64,000 nt of DNA from Cyclina sinensis (taxonomy: Eukaryota > Mollusca > Bivalvia > Venerida > Veneridae): positions 19,026,251 through 19,090,250 of the forward strand of contig JAAONU010000014.1 in the NCBI GenBank assembly GCA_012932295.1. Reading direction: 5' to 3'. Each line of letters begins with the position of its first letter. Position 1 is the stretch's first letter. This document shows positions 45,201 to 60,500 of this stretch, one piece after another. A model generated the notes under the pieces. The model saw only the letters and a list, made by a program, of their open reading frames with translations. It was not told the DNA's origin and searched no databases. The position numbers were made by a program, and so were the translations under genes.

Positions 45201-48200
45201 TAAATGTATCCAATAACATAATTGTGCATAGTTTGGGTAAGTCGAATTTATAATCAATAATTATATAGTCTGATATTACCTTGGTCACAGAACTGCGTTT
45301 CCTTAAATCCAGCCTTACAGTGCCCAAGACAAGCCCCTGTCACTCTGTCACAGACTTTGTTGAGGCAAGTATGACATCTTCGCCTACAATTTTCGCCCCA
45401 ACTACCAACAACACATGCTATAGTTTTGAAAATAACGATATTATATATGTGACGTGGCGTGATAAAATAAAAAAAATCTGGTCAATTTGACGTCATCGAC
45501 AAAACTAGACATAGACTTATTAACAAATTATGCAAAGATGCAATGTTTTATGGCTTATCTGAATTAACATAAAGTGCCCCCTTTGTAAAAATGTGTGCTT
45601 TCAAAGGTTAGCGAATTATGGATATGTTTAATATGAATTGTTTATTCCACTATTAGTGCATCTTCTGGTAGTCAGAGTGCCATTAAAAGTATACAAAAGT
45701 AATTTCGAAATAGTCTTCTAACTGAAAGAGAAGAAACCTGAAAATATAAAATTTGACCTCTCACAACACGGCCGATATATACAAGGGCTGTCCGGAAAGT
45801 TCGTAGACAAGGTTACGAAATAATTATAAGCAGTCATTTCAATATGCTGTTTTGATATTTTTTTCTAAAGTATGTATTTGCTACATATTTCTTAACTTAT
45901 AAAGATAATAACAACTTGATATTTTCTAAAGTATTATTTGCTACATATTTCTTAACTAATAAACATGATAACACAAATTTTCCCAGACCGCCCATCACCA
46001 CGGTAACATGATCGAAGCACTCTGAGTCTATTAAAATAACTACTCGAAGGAAAAGTTGATAAAAAATGCAGTTTTATCCCAAACGCATTTTTATTGACGT
46101 GTCGTCATATGACATCATTGCGTGATATTTGGTGAAAATTCATCGAAAATTATGACGTCATACCCTAAAGAACAAGAATGTCCATAACAGAGAGATGCAA
46201 TGCATCTTAGAATACACAACCCAGACTGTGATTCGAACTCCGATCTAAGCGCATCGAAGGCAATCGATAACTTTGCCCCAATTACCGACCTATTTTATTT
46301 TTTTTATTTTTTTTACAAAATAACACCACTATGTCACGCCCTTCACTCTTGACGTCTTCCGAAAATTGACGTAATTTGGTTTCCATTTAATAGAACAATT
46401 GACGTTTGAACATTACTGTTCACGCCGTCAAACGTTCGCGTCATGCCGACCGATGAACGTCTTGAAGTCCAGACAGTAATATAGTTTTGCCAACAGACAG
46501 GTGATTAACCAACAAAAACATTTGAACAGATTAGTAAGTGGAAGGAAGAAGGTTCAGTTAGCGGGTCACTAATTATCAATTGGTTTGAGCGCTTCAATGA
46601 CGGAGAGAAAAGCATTGAGGACAAGGAAAAGACTGACAGATCAAAGAAAATTTTGTCGACGCTGTTAACGTCCGTAAAACAGACGCTTAAAGTGCACTGG
46701 TAGAGATGTTTGAAAATAGGAGCCATGTTCATCATACTTATGAAGAATTTAAACATAAGAAAGGTGTGAAAGCTTTAATACTATATAAATGTGCGTTATC
46801 CAAATTTTACCCTATTTTGTTTTCCATTTTGAAGCATAGGTCTAATGTAAGACAATAATTATGTGAAACATTCTGATTATATTTTTTTAAATAAAAGAAG
46901 CATTGCATGACTACAAGTACCATTTATTCGTATTCATTTTTGCCGTATTTGAATTAGAGGTGGCGGTACTTGGCTTTGGTAAGGTATTTCATTCACTGTT
47001 CTCGCCTGATTTGAACCCCTTTGACTAAAAGGCTATTGGTTTAATTCATTATACGAGTTACGGATTGCCAGCAACAGCATTACGTAGCAGCATGATCACG
47101 ACTAGTATCGGGATGTGTTCATGCGGAAGTGGGTGCATAGACACAAGCTATGTATCGAACAAAGAGACGAGTATTTAAAAAAAATGAATTGACGTTACAG
47201 GATATACAATAGAGCTCGACGTCATGAACGTCGTCTTTAACGTCGTTGATGTGCGACTGCTCGCATAACGTGCATTTGTTTTGTTTGTTTTTTTGTGTGT
47301 TATTGGTAAACATATTTCGTTCTAAAACGTAATCAGTCTAGTCCTAAAACATTTTGAACAACCGTCACATATATTACCCAACTAATACGCCTGTTACATG
47401 ATATCACGTACTCTTGTTTCTCCCCGTATTTGTCATGCTTCTAATTACCTATTATCTGTGTGGTGTAAAATGGGCAGTTATATCCCGGTTATTTGCACAA
47501 CCTTTCTAGTGTGTGGGTTCGAATCCTACTTGGAACTTGATTATTTATAATTCTCAACAGGATTGTTTGTGCAGGGTGGCGGCCGTTAAAATACATAAAG
47601 TCAGTGTTGTCTTACACCGGCGTGGTGTGGGACATATCCCGGTTATTTGCACAATAATTTTGGGGTTGTTGCAATGGCCGAGTAGTCTAAGGCGTTCTTA
47701 TTTTCCATTACTAGGCGGTAAGCGCCGATTATGGCAGGTTCAAATCACACTGAGAACTTGATTATTTAAACAAAGCCATAAATAATATTTGGGTTCAAGC
47801 TCAAAAAGGCCTCACAGACTCAAGTTAAAACGTCTTCAATTCGGTCTAAACGGCCTCACTTTTCGGTCAAAACTGCCTCATTTTTTTTATTTGCTGGTTA
47901 AAGCTGCCTCACTTTTGGTCAAAACGGCTGTAGGTTTGGTTAAAACGCCCTCTCTTTTAGCTAAAACGTACTCACTGATGTTGTTGTTATATTTGAGTAA
48001 GCTATGAAAGTACTTAGCTTTTAGAAAACAAAAAGAAACGCAATTAAATTGCTTGTAAATAATATAATATACTTTATATTAATTTTGGTAATATAATAAT
48101 TATAAGATATTAGCAGGATTAGGTGAAAAAAAATTGAGAATGATAATTACTATTTAATGGGATCAAAATAACTTAAAATGCTAATAGAAGTATGCCTTAA

Positions 48201-48453
48201 TTGATACGCAAAGAAAACGAGATCAATAGAGTTGTTAAAGAGTAAGATAAAACAAAATGAGTTAAAATCGACGTAGAATTTCACGTTTTCATTTTTTTTT
48301 TAAATCTTGACGTACAATTCAGTAATTTATGTATTAAATTGATGTAGATGCATAGTGTCTATATGGGGAATTTAATGATTTTGTTTTCGTTTGATTGTAA
48401 AAGAAATGGATTAATTTTAAAGCGTTGGTTTGGATGTGTGTGGAGACTTTTGA

Positions 48454-48521
<68 letters not shown>

Positions 48522-51500
48522 GGTGAAGCTATTAAAACTTTCAAATACATCATTTTAGTGCGATTATATTCCGTTTTCAACTATATATTACTTTGCTATC
48601 AATCCATTTAACAATATCAGACATTTTAAAAAACTTACTAAAAGACAATAAAAATTAAACGCTGGGAGAAGTTGTATGGAAAAAAATTGTATTAAACAAT
48701 CGTAAAAGAAAATGTTGAGTAAACGTGTGTTTTGTTTTAATCGGTGTGAACAACATCACAAAAAAGTCAATTTAAAAGAATGGTTCATATCGAATTTCAT
48801 ATATAATAATTTTTATCAAAGGTATTTATATGAATCGATGCACAAACTTAATTTCAAAATAAAAAAGGTGTTTTTTGTTGTGATTAGAATACTGTTTTTT
48901 TAATGGAATAGTTGAGTTAATCAAATAGTCTTGTCATTTATATACTAGGTGTTGAGGGTATTGTATTTTTCTGTACTTTATTTTTTATTACTCGTGAAAT
49001 GTCACAGTAGAAATGCCCGTTAAATATTTGAAAAAAAGCTACTGAAGCTAAAAGAGTGCAGCTATATAATCTATAGGTGTTGATTGGATATTGTTTATTC
49101 AGTGTGTCATGAAACAGTACCAGCGCCCGCAAGCTGTGTTGAATCCACGACATAAGATCAAAGCGATCAATTATATATAGTTGATAACGATTTTTCATTG
49201 TCTTGATTATGAGCAAAAAGGGCGTTACGTAACTACTTTATTTGTAAAACCCTCAATATAAATTTAGTCATATCTTTACAATCAATTTTAAAATATGTAA
49301 TTTATTTATTTATTTTTTCCTCAACATATGAAAATGAGAAATAATTATTTAATAATATAATTTAAAAAATCTAATTCAGTCATGGTTTATCTACTTAAAA
49401 TAAAATTATGAGGCCGTTTGACCAATACATTTTCTGAAAGAGAGGCCGTTTTAACCAAATTGAGGACGTTTTAATCTGAGGCCGTTTTTTCGTAAGGCCG
49501 TTTTGACTGTAAGCCATAACATTTTAGGGAAATCAGAACTTCATTCTTATTTTTAAGTTTTTATGATTTTTGTGTAATGAATTTTTTAAGAATGATTTGA
49601 GATGGTCTGAAAGTGCAGTCTTTCTAATTTCATTATTACTCTATTCTATGTTTCACTGTTGTTTAGTATAACATGCATTTCTCATCATCTACAGCACCCA
49701 GCAGTTGGTTAATTGCACCCTGCGATGGTAAAGTAATGGGCGAAGAAACTGTGAGGTATTTGTACGTAGCATACAGTTCGACAATATGGTAAGTGACTTA
49801 CACATGTATTGATTAAGCATATATATATATATATATTTTTATTTTAGCATCTAACAATAGTTCACAGTTGTAATATTTTTTGTGTACTTCTGACAACATA
49901 TCAGCTACCTCAAGTTGAACTCCATATTGCTTGTTAATTGCAGGAGCCACTAGACACATATTTTAATCTAAGCTGTGTTTATATAATGGATATTGAGAAC
50001 TGCTAATTATCATATTAGGTTTTTAATAAGGACAACAAGAAACATACATTAAATACCTTTTTATACTTTTCTCAGTGTGCTATGTCATTACAGACACCCG
50101 TTGTACAAAACTGGAATTTTGAAAAGGACATTATTCTATATGCAATGTATATAAAATAGTTGTTCGTATTTACAGTTCATATGGTCTTTAACATTAAACC
50201 TAAAAGAACCCGAAAATCCTGTTTGGTATTCCAGATGGCTTTTAAATGAGAAGATAACAAAAGGTTACAAGTAAAGCAAATATTGTTTCACTGGATGCCA
50301 AGTAGTTTTATCTATTAATAAATGTACAAAGGATGTCAGAAACGTCGATACATAATTGAACAATGAACAGCTTATTTGTGCTGCTTTGTGTTCTGCTTTC
50401 TTAAACGTAACTTGTCTTTTAAGTATCCTCCATCAGCTGTAACGTTTGTTCATTCGACGCTCTATATTGCATATATTGATATGAGTATATTGAATTTACT
50501 TTAAGTGCTGACAACTTGATACAAAATCAAATTAAACAACAACATTGTCGCTACTTTTTGAAAGCCTGCTTCATATAAATCTTGATTTAAAAATATAGAT
50601 TTGTTTTGGCTTTAAAATTAATCTACATGCACCAGGCTTGTGATACAGGTACTGGTACTGCAGTAGTACTGCAGTACTTTTGGCCAAGTACTGGTAATGT
50701 AAAGCATTACTTGGACACAATTTGGCAAATACTGGTACTGGTACTGCATTACTCTTACAAAAATTGGTACTGGTACTGCAGTACTTTGGCAGTACTTCAT
50801 TATTTTCTCACATTTTAGCAAATTTTCTGTTTAAAATCATCATTCAATGTGTATCGTTTGAAATGGTATTGAATTTTATTACATTTTTTCTCTGTTTCAT
50901 GATAGTTTTAATACTACCTGCATACACTTGTATATTGTTATAATTGCTATTATCTTCTTTTTTTTAAGGTGATAAATTGTTGCAAATAACAATGACATTG
51001 AAGAGTTATTATGAACGAAAGGCTGTAATTATACTATAGTGTAGTTTAAACACGTACATAGTCAGGCCTTAATTTAGATTTTTGTAAAACAACCAAAATA
51101 GATAATATATACTTAAATTACCTAAAAGTATGCCATAAGTCAAAATTGTTCCGACCGCATCTAGGATGCATGATGGCACATTTAATGACCCTATAATGAT
51201 AAAGAGTAATTCAGACGATTAAATGGTTTGAAGATGTCAGCATAATAAATTTTTTAGTAGTATACATACTTTGTCTTTAAATATGCTTTTAATATTTTGC
51301 AAAATATTATAAATTCTACAGTTACACAGAAAAGTACTGGTACTGGTACTGCAGTACTTTCACCAGATGAAGTACTGGTACTGCAGTACCTGCTGAAAAT
51401 CTAGCACTTGTACTGGTACTGCCCATATGGGCAAGTACTGGTACTGGTACTTAAGTACTAGACCCAAGTACTGGTCACAAGCCTGACAACAAACAAATGT

Positions 51501-54500
51501 TAAAACTATTGCCCATTTATAACATTTTGTTCAATCAAATTGTGACAGAGTATTTAAACAATCGATGTTTAATGCAATTCTTTTACGTTCATTATTTGTT
51601 GTGTCTTTGTTTTTCTTTGATCAACATACAGCTTCATGCTCTCTTCCCCCCTCTACTTTATGACTGTGTGTGTGGAGGCTGTGTTTTCTGACTGATTTTT
51701 CGTCATCTTTGTTTTACTTAATTCTATATAAATAATTTATATTCGTTTTTTTATTCAATTAAGTTGCAATGTTTTCCGAATTTCTCCATCCATTTCCCTT
51801 CTCCAAGCTATACTGAAAGGAGATTCTTACAAAGCAGTTGTGTACGTTATTGTACGGGATTTAAAAATAAATTTTAGTGTTTGATGTCAAATAGTGTCAT
51901 GATGTTCATAAAACCAAGCAATAGCCATGTTTAACCTATCATGACAAAATCATCTTACTCGCTAACATTTCACTTAGAGTTATTCCTGTAAAATTATTTC
52001 CATTCCAGTCATTGTTTTCGTCAGTTTGATAGCTCTAAGTGTTCTGCTGAAATCTTAATGAAACATAAAAGTGTGCATAAACTTTGAATGATAAATATTT
52101 AAACCATTATACACCAAAACTTGAAATAGTGTTTTAGATATGACGTCGGGTGGACAAACTAAATAAAAAGGATATATATAACTGCGAATGACGGAAACAT
52201 ATCGTTGAAACCTTAAACATGTTTAAACCGCTTTTTATTTTTTTTGTAAGAAATACAGAAAGGCTTACGTATAGTACACTGGTCTCCATGCCAACCACTT
52301 GTACACTGAGAACAAGAGCCTGTCCGCTTGTTGCACATATCTTTACAGTTTTTACTGCACGTATTTGTACAGTTGATCCCATAGGTTCCGTTTTCACAAT
52401 CTAAGTTGAAAGATTTTTTTTTATGTTTGTATTGTCATTTTATTTAAAGGTTTGCATCTCGTGTGTTTCAATTTTGATTTACATATTTATTCATCACAAA
52501 AAAGTTTTGCAGCTATCGAAATATTCAACCTATAAAAATAATGTAGAAATGAAATACCGAGGTAAAGCCCAAAGAGAACAACAAAAAATGACTTGAACAG
52601 ATATACTGGCAAAATTACTCATAAAGTGATTACTTTGACTTTTCCATGGGTCTGCAAGACACAACAATTTATTTACTTTGCATACATACCTTTGTCACAG
52701 TGTGGAGTTTGTTTATAACCGTCTGCACATTTTGACTCACAAACACCATCAGTTGATCGGCAAGTGCCGAAATAGCAATGTCCACAGACGTTAACACAAG
52801 TTTGTCCCCAGTAACCATTTGAACATGCTACATGAAAATTTGAAACAAGAGAGTCATTATGACACAAAACGTTAACCCGAGTATAACAGCTAAAATGACA
52901 AGTGTCATGAGATAGATTTATCATCAGAATAAAGGCGAAATAATTAAACAAGGGGAAATATGAAAAATATAAGTACAGGACAATTAGGCAGTGCTTCAGA
53001 TCAAATTTCAGAAGATAAGCCTCGTCCATCCTGACATGAAAAACGGTCTATAGTAAAGCGAAAAAAGACCTTAGGGACAGATGTGTGTAGAGGGTTGTTG
53101 GGCAATAATTTTGCATTATATTTCCATGTTACATAAATGACCAATCTGGCCCCTAGATCAGAGACAAAAACCCTTAGTGTATGCCCACTAAACAATAAAT
53201 ACTAAAACTCTTTGAATTGTGGTTTCATACAAAAATAATTGTAAAGTTTTTCCTATAATTTTAGGATGTGGCAGAAAATTACAACAGAAACACAATTTAA
53301 ACAAATGTGATACAGGTCTTCCAGACGTTACTATACATTATATTTCAGAGATATAGGTTCAATGGTTTCAGACATGAAGATATTTAAAGTTTTTCATCCT
53401 TTTTGCCATAGCAATTAAATTGTTTTGAAAACTTGAGTAGAGCTTCATAAAAGAAACACCCCTGCCTATTTGTATCAACTTCGACGTAATAGATTAAGAG
53501 GCAATGTTGTTTAAAGTTAAGAGTTGACGATGCACAACGCAGGACGCACACGGACTTAATACAGCTCACCCGATGAACTAAAAAGTGTAAAGGAATAGTA
53601 AAGGGTTAATAACACATGCACTTATCTAACATGTAATCCTTGTGGTCTTCTTTTTAGAATCTAGTAGTAAAATTTGATTACATATGTCGAGGCCATATAG
53701 GTACATCAGAAAATGTATTAATCTTTGGAATATATTCCTATAACTGAAACATTTTTCCATTAGACTCCAGTTTGTAAATTTTATATCATAAATATATAGT
53801 TATTAATATTATTATGATATACTATAATATATGTTATAATTTTACGTTATTCTAATAAAAGTTAGAAATGGTTTTATTTGCATTGTACTTAATTTTACCT
53901 TTCCGGTTATCTGTTTAAGTTGTCACGTGCTTTCACTTACTTTTAACGTATTGTTTAGCAATAAATATACATTCAAACTTATGACAGAAATGCAAACATC
54001 TCTTTCAAGTTTATTGCCTAAGTTCATCAATCTGGTAACTGAAGGGTTTAACTGCACAAATTTCGATTTAAAGTGAGTACAGCTTTGCTAACATAAACAA
54101 ATTCAGAACCTTCTAAGCACTGTCGTCCTTGCCAACCAGGTAGACACCCAGAGATGCAAGATCCATAAACCTTATCACAGTTTGAAAAACCTCCACGACA
54201 ATTCACGCTGCAACTTTTGTTACATAGATTTCCATAATATCCATCGGCACATACTGAAACAAAACATACACTCCAGGTAAAAAGTAAAAAAAAAAAAACT
54301 GCAATAAAAAAACAAACAAACTAATCTTAACTTTGTATTTGCTTTCCTTTTCAACTTTTCAAATTGAAGAGTATTAAAATTTTGTTTGTATATTGCCCCA
54401 AACTTTCTAACAGAGGGTACTTATGGCGGTAGAAACAAAACATATATAATGTTTCAATTAACTTCTTTGACGTCACGTAGTCATTACATTGTAGCATACA

Positions 54501-57500
54501 GCATGTGATATAGTTGCAAGATTGATGTTTTAATTACTGCAGAAGACTTCTCGTATTTCTTTTAGATAACACTTTAGGTTAAATCAGAGAAAGCTAAATT
54601 CTTCGTGCATTTGCAGAAGTCGTTTATTAATTTATGACGTCGGGGGATTCGACGTCGTTTTTCCCAATGACCGTATGACGATTTTGCCTCATTACGTCAC
54701 ATATAAACCTATTTTAAATATCAAAGAAATAAAAATCATTTTCTATTTTAATTTGGGCAAACAGTAGCAATTTTATTTTTTGTGCGTGATATGTACTTGT
54801 ATATTATTTCGTATATAGATAAGCGAATGTTGAAAAAAGAGGGTCTCATTCGAATTTCATTTTCTGAAATAGAATATTTTCTACGTATGATTCCTTGCTA
54901 GATGTTTGCATGTTACCTTTCAACTCGCATTTGCAGTTTTTCATTTATTTTCCTGTTTCTCACACATCGACAATCGTAAATTAGTCCGAATGGTTTGTTT
55001 ATCATTTTACCCTAAGGAATCTGGAACTTGTGTGTACAGTCCTATGTATCGATATCGAGGGTTAAACAGTAAAGGGTTTTCTTGTTGTTCTTATTGTTTC
55101 AGTTTGTTCAGCTATTGATAGCGGTAGCAGTTTCTTATTAAACATTATTGTATTTTGCACCTGTACATTATATTGTTCTTTATTAGGTTTCTATCAACAT
55201 GTACGGTAAAAGGCATTTTTAAAAATTTGTAAAAATGTCAATATTGTATTTTTAATTACTCGATGATTCCGCCGAAATCTCTACCCCTTTTTGGGGTTTG
55301 CAGTTTTCTTTTCAATTAAACATGTGTTTATCTTATAAGAAATAAGCACAACATTTTTTATTTCAAGATTTGTTCGAAAAAAAAACAACAAACAAAACAA
55401 ACACACAAAAAAACTATAACCTCATACTGTTACACATATGAAACTAAAAGTTGAAAGTTGAATGCAATTACCCTTCACAATTCAAAGTAAGAAATAATAA
55501 AAATATAACACACATCAGTATATCAGGTATGATGGGCTTTGAAAATAGTCCTAGTATATTTCTTTAGTTTTTCTCTTTTCTAAAATGTAATGTACCATGA
55601 ATCTTACCAATTTTACCAACATCGTGTGTGCCATTTAAACGTTTCGCTCTTGTTTCTGCAAGTATGTTATTTGAAACCATTATTCATGCGGCATGTAACC
55701 CATGACACTATTGTTTTCGACACGACGGTGGAATTTCTTGAAATGGGATTGAATGTGAAAGAAAAGAAAATCATAGAACGAGTTTTTATTAATGTTAGTA
55801 ACCTGGTACCATTTAAAAACAAACAATCAATCTGGAAGTAAAATGGCATTTTCTTAATCTCCACATTTCCATCTATGAATGTTTTAAATTTCATCAAAAA
55901 AAATTCCAAATACTTTTTGAATTATCACAGGATCAAATTTCTGCGGACTAAGACGGACGGACAGGCAGACGGAAACGTATTGTGTTAACTAATAATAGAA
56001 CCAATTAAGTTTGTATAAAGTCTAAATTCAATGCAGCGAAAGGTTTCAGAAATATTTAAGGAAATGTAGAATTTTTTGAAAATTACAATGTGAAAAAGGG
56101 GGATAATTTGTAAAATTTAAAGTCGATTTATGGAACATCACATGTGAACTTGTCATTTGAGTATCAAAACATGTAGCAACTTCAAAAATGGATGTTTGTA
56201 GGGCTTCAAAAGTATATCACCAATATTTGCAATATTTCAGGTACATTTGTTGCCAAAGCAACCAAATTTCTCAACATATGAACGAAATAAAATAACGTGC
56301 ATAAGTTTCATATTGCCATTTATCTATGTTTTAAGTTTTATTAAAATATTTGAAGTCCTTTTTGGATTATCACAGGATCCAGTTTTTGCAGACGGACATG
56401 CAGAACTGACGGACGGACGGACAGAAAGACGGTCGGACGGACAGACATACGAACAGAGGGCAAACCTATAGCCAAATCCTATCAGTCGAAAAGTAAATGA
56501 AAAGATATCATCAATTTATTTATATATTCAATTAAAGAGAACAAACACCACAACAATGACAATCCTAGAGGTTAGCGCACTGGACAGGTCATTGGCAAAA
56601 CATTTGATATAGGGTGAGGGGGTTTAACCAGGTTCTAGGGTGCATCATCCTCAAGCTTGTCCCAAAACATTTTCATAAAACAAACAAGAACAAGTTGACC
56701 TTGTGAATTAATTCCAACTGAACCATCAGCTTGCTAATGTTGCATGCAAAAGCAGACAAGCATATAAAACATAAAAAGCTAATGGCATTGTATAACGAAA
56801 ATAGTATGTACTCAATGACCTTACTGAAACCAGAGAATTTGGAGTTAAATCTGTAAGAACACGATGGACGTAATAAAAGAGGCTGATAAATTATCTAAGT
56901 CCTTTTCAAGACTTCAACAGATACATTCTTAAACTCTCAAATGCCGTGCATACAAAAAGTTAAGTAAAGCAATCAACTCTAGAGAGAGTTAATCGCCAAG
57001 CAGGCAGATCGCAGGATATCATGTCGGTAGCCTTTCTGTTTGAATTTACAGATGTTTTTTTTTACAAATATTAAATGTTGAGAAATTAATATTGCTTTTT
57101 ATTTTTTAATGTAAAAATAAAATCTCCATAAAACACTGGTTTAGACATACTTTGTGCAGTAGTGATTTTAATCAGCAATTTTATTTTGACTTTAATCTAA
57201 GAATCAACGATAAAACTTGCAAAACATGTTTTCCTTAATTTGTGGTACCAATAAGATCCCAGGTAATGGAATGATTGGGTTCATTGAAATGTTCATTGTT
57301 ACACGCTCTAGAAAAGCGGTTAAGCTGTGAAATATAAACCACATAAGATGTAGCGCGTTGGACCACCGTTTAAAATGAATAATTAACAACATTAAAATCA
57401 AAGTCATCTTTTCTAATCGTGTATTATAGTAGTAACAAAACATCTCAATAGAAATATTTAGATCAGAAAAGGTTGCTTACATTTCTGAAGTGTTTGCTTT

Positions 57501-60500
57501 ATTCAGCTGGAGTTCATTTGGATATATTGTATGACCAGAGATAGAAAATAAACAGTAATTCTCTATATTTAATAAAACGTCAAGATACTTAGATGTGTTG
57601 TTATAGGCTGAAATAATGTCGTATAAATGTTCACTAGAAAAGAGATAACATAAAGTCTATTTCATAGCAGAATCAAAACAGATCAGCAATAAGGGGTGCA
57701 CAATTAGGTCTCATGTCGATGCTCACTACCTGTTTATAAAAAGAAGTTCCAAATCTCAAATAAATAATATCTAATAAGAACAACAGCGACCCGATCATGT
57801 CTTGACAAGCCTTAAAAGTAAAATTGTCATTTAAGACATCTGTAAAGAATGCTCTATGTTCATTACAAGCAGTATGTTTATTTAAAATAATTTTCAAATA
57901 AGACCAGTCCTTGTATCGTATAAAATTGTGAAGACATAAAGTAAACAATGTATAAATCATAAGTTTACAAAGAGAACACCTACAAATTATCTAATTTAAG
58001 CTTATTTAAGATATCACCCGAGTCTTTAATAGATCACAATATATTGTTGCCAGCGGTTTCAAAAACCGATCGCAATATCTAATAATATGTTTTTTATAGC
58101 TGTAAGTTAAGAGCACGGATAATTTATTAGTTGTACAAGAACTGGATTTACGACAAATCTTGCTTTATATGGTGTTTTGTGTATTTTAGGCAACCAATAC
58201 ATTGTAGGCACTTTATCTTGATTCAGTTCAGCACTGCTTCTAAAATTTGCACTTTGTACAGCGTGTGCAGAATCCATATTACTCTGACGAAGAAGTCAGT
58301 GTTTAAGCATAAGTACTATTTTGCTCTTTAAATATTAATATAGTGTATCCGTTATACTATAATTACATTATTGCCAGCCTTATCAGCAGATGCCAATACA
58401 TATGTTACCAAATTCTTGAATTCCCTGTCTTAAATGACGAAAATCAAACCAAGGTCGAAGTGGTAAAGCTATACTTATTTTTTAAAATACACGAGCTCGT
58501 TCATAAATTTCTTTTATTTGACAATAATGCCCATGGATACAAAGCCAACATCGCCGAACAGTACCTACATGCATCTTCCATTGTCGACCCGGTCACCTTA
58601 TCTGTATCCAGTCGAACAGGTCTTGTTTATATTTCAACTTGCGATTTTATCACGCCATGCCCAACTAATTATTGTTCCAGATCTCAGAGGAACGGAACCA
58701 ATTTACTGAAGACCGGATTAGCACGACTATCAAAAGAATTGGAGCTTCAAAGCAATAATCAATGCCCTCGGGAATCATACACAATACACAATACTGAAAT
58801 AAAAGTGTTCTTGAGTGTCAAAAGTTGTGTGTATCAGTTTTGTATTATTGTGTAGTCCCTCCCCATATTCTGAAGCATGATACGCTTAAATAATCATGTA
58901 TTCTGCTTGACCACCAATGGTTGTCTTTAGACTATATATATTATTTAATATGATCTATTTTACCTTAAACCACACAAGTAAAAAATACATTTTTTATAAT
59001 ATTTTGTCATCATAAAATCAAGAAAATTATATAGATCTTGTTGAAACAAAATAGACTTATAATACTCTACTCAATAAACAAATAATAATAACAAAAAGGT
59101 TAAAATCAAGATTGCTAGATTGTTTGCGGACGTTCTTTTGCTGTCTTTAAACATTGCGGGTAACGTAAACGCGTCAGCCTTTTTTTTTGGCAGTAATAAG
59201 AGAAACGTTAGTCCTTGAAAACACAGTGACTTTCCTGGCCCTGTTTGTGTTCAGATTTAATTCAATGATTGCACGAAGTACATATTTTTAAAATAGTTTA
59301 ATAGAGCGATAATTTAAACGTTTCGAAGTTGATAAAAGTTAATCTTCCAGGGACTCCATTTTGTTTTAAAAAATGTTAGAAAACACCTCCATATTCATAA
59401 TTTTTGCAGTCACGTGATCGTTTCAACCAATAAATATTGGTTTAAAGATTTTTCGGTTTTGGGGATATTGGTTCACTTTCATTGGTTGTTTAAAAGTTCA
59501 TTGTAAAGGTCAATATCATAAATCTACTCTTATTAAAGCGGCGGTGTGAAGTAACGGTAATGTATTCACTAAGCTGCTGAGGGAGTGTAGACTTATAATA
59601 GCACAGGCGATTTTCCCCAAAGAAAGTTCGCCTTACTATGTATAAAACATATATGTCTATATGCTACTACTAGCGTATTTATACCGTGTTCGCATTTCTC
59701 TTATTGATATCCTGGTTTACAACCTTGATAACAGATTCCATTTATTTTATCACAAACTGTGTCGTTTTTGCAATTTGGACAATATATGTCTCTGAACAAT
59801 TTTGGCCATACGTTCCAACATCATATTCTTGAAAAAAAAAATAAAAAAAATAAAAAAAACAGAAAAAAAAACTAACAGAAACAACATGTCCTTAAGGATT
59901 CGTTTACGTTTAGTTAACATTAAGAAGGGACATTATAAGATTATTTGATTCAAATGAGTTGATGTTGTCTTGATTTTTTTCCAGTGTAGATTTTTGCAAG
60001 CATAAAAAAAAACCACAGAAGGACTTTAAGAATAATAAATGTGATTTTAAGCATTGTATTTTTTTTCAAAGTAAAGGATTGTTAAATTTGAAGATTTTAG
60101 AGAGAACAAAATCATATATCTCCTGTCTAAAGTAAGTTCTGTTCCTTTTTTTTGTTTTACCACGTTCTATCCCTTTTGTTAATTATTGTTTACATACACT
60201 AAGGACGGAACGAGTTATATTTTGCAACTTTTGATTTGTTTATTACAATTTTCATAGGACATTTATGTTTAACTTTTAATTTTGCTTAGTCAAATGTTGT
60301 ACGTCTTACATTGTTTTTCATAATGTATCTAGAATATATCACGCATTCAATCGGTTAATACCTTCCAAAAAAAGGTAGAGGAAGCATTTATGTCCGAAAA
60401 TTTACTTTCACCTAATATGATGAAAACTTAGGGTTTTTTATCTAATTAAGGAAAACACATTACTTGTATTTTAGTCATAGTCTATATATCGTCTATAAAT

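Noticed and set aside
46505..46756. 83-residue minus-strand frame
   Set aside because: It is antisense to the mariner transposase remnant.
47665..47757. Functional tRNA-Ser/Leu gene
   Set aside because: The acceptor stem does not pair and the variable and T arms are degraded. A repeated head and tail in tandem show a SINE.
48348..48611. Open frames over the (GT)n tract on both strands
   Set aside because: They consist of Val-Cys or His-Thr runs produced by the dinucleotide repeat.
58343..58855. 170-residue plus-strand open frame
   Set aside because: No domain, signal or splice context was recognised, and another frame overlaps it. It lies within a long gene B intron and is probably chance or an old repeat.
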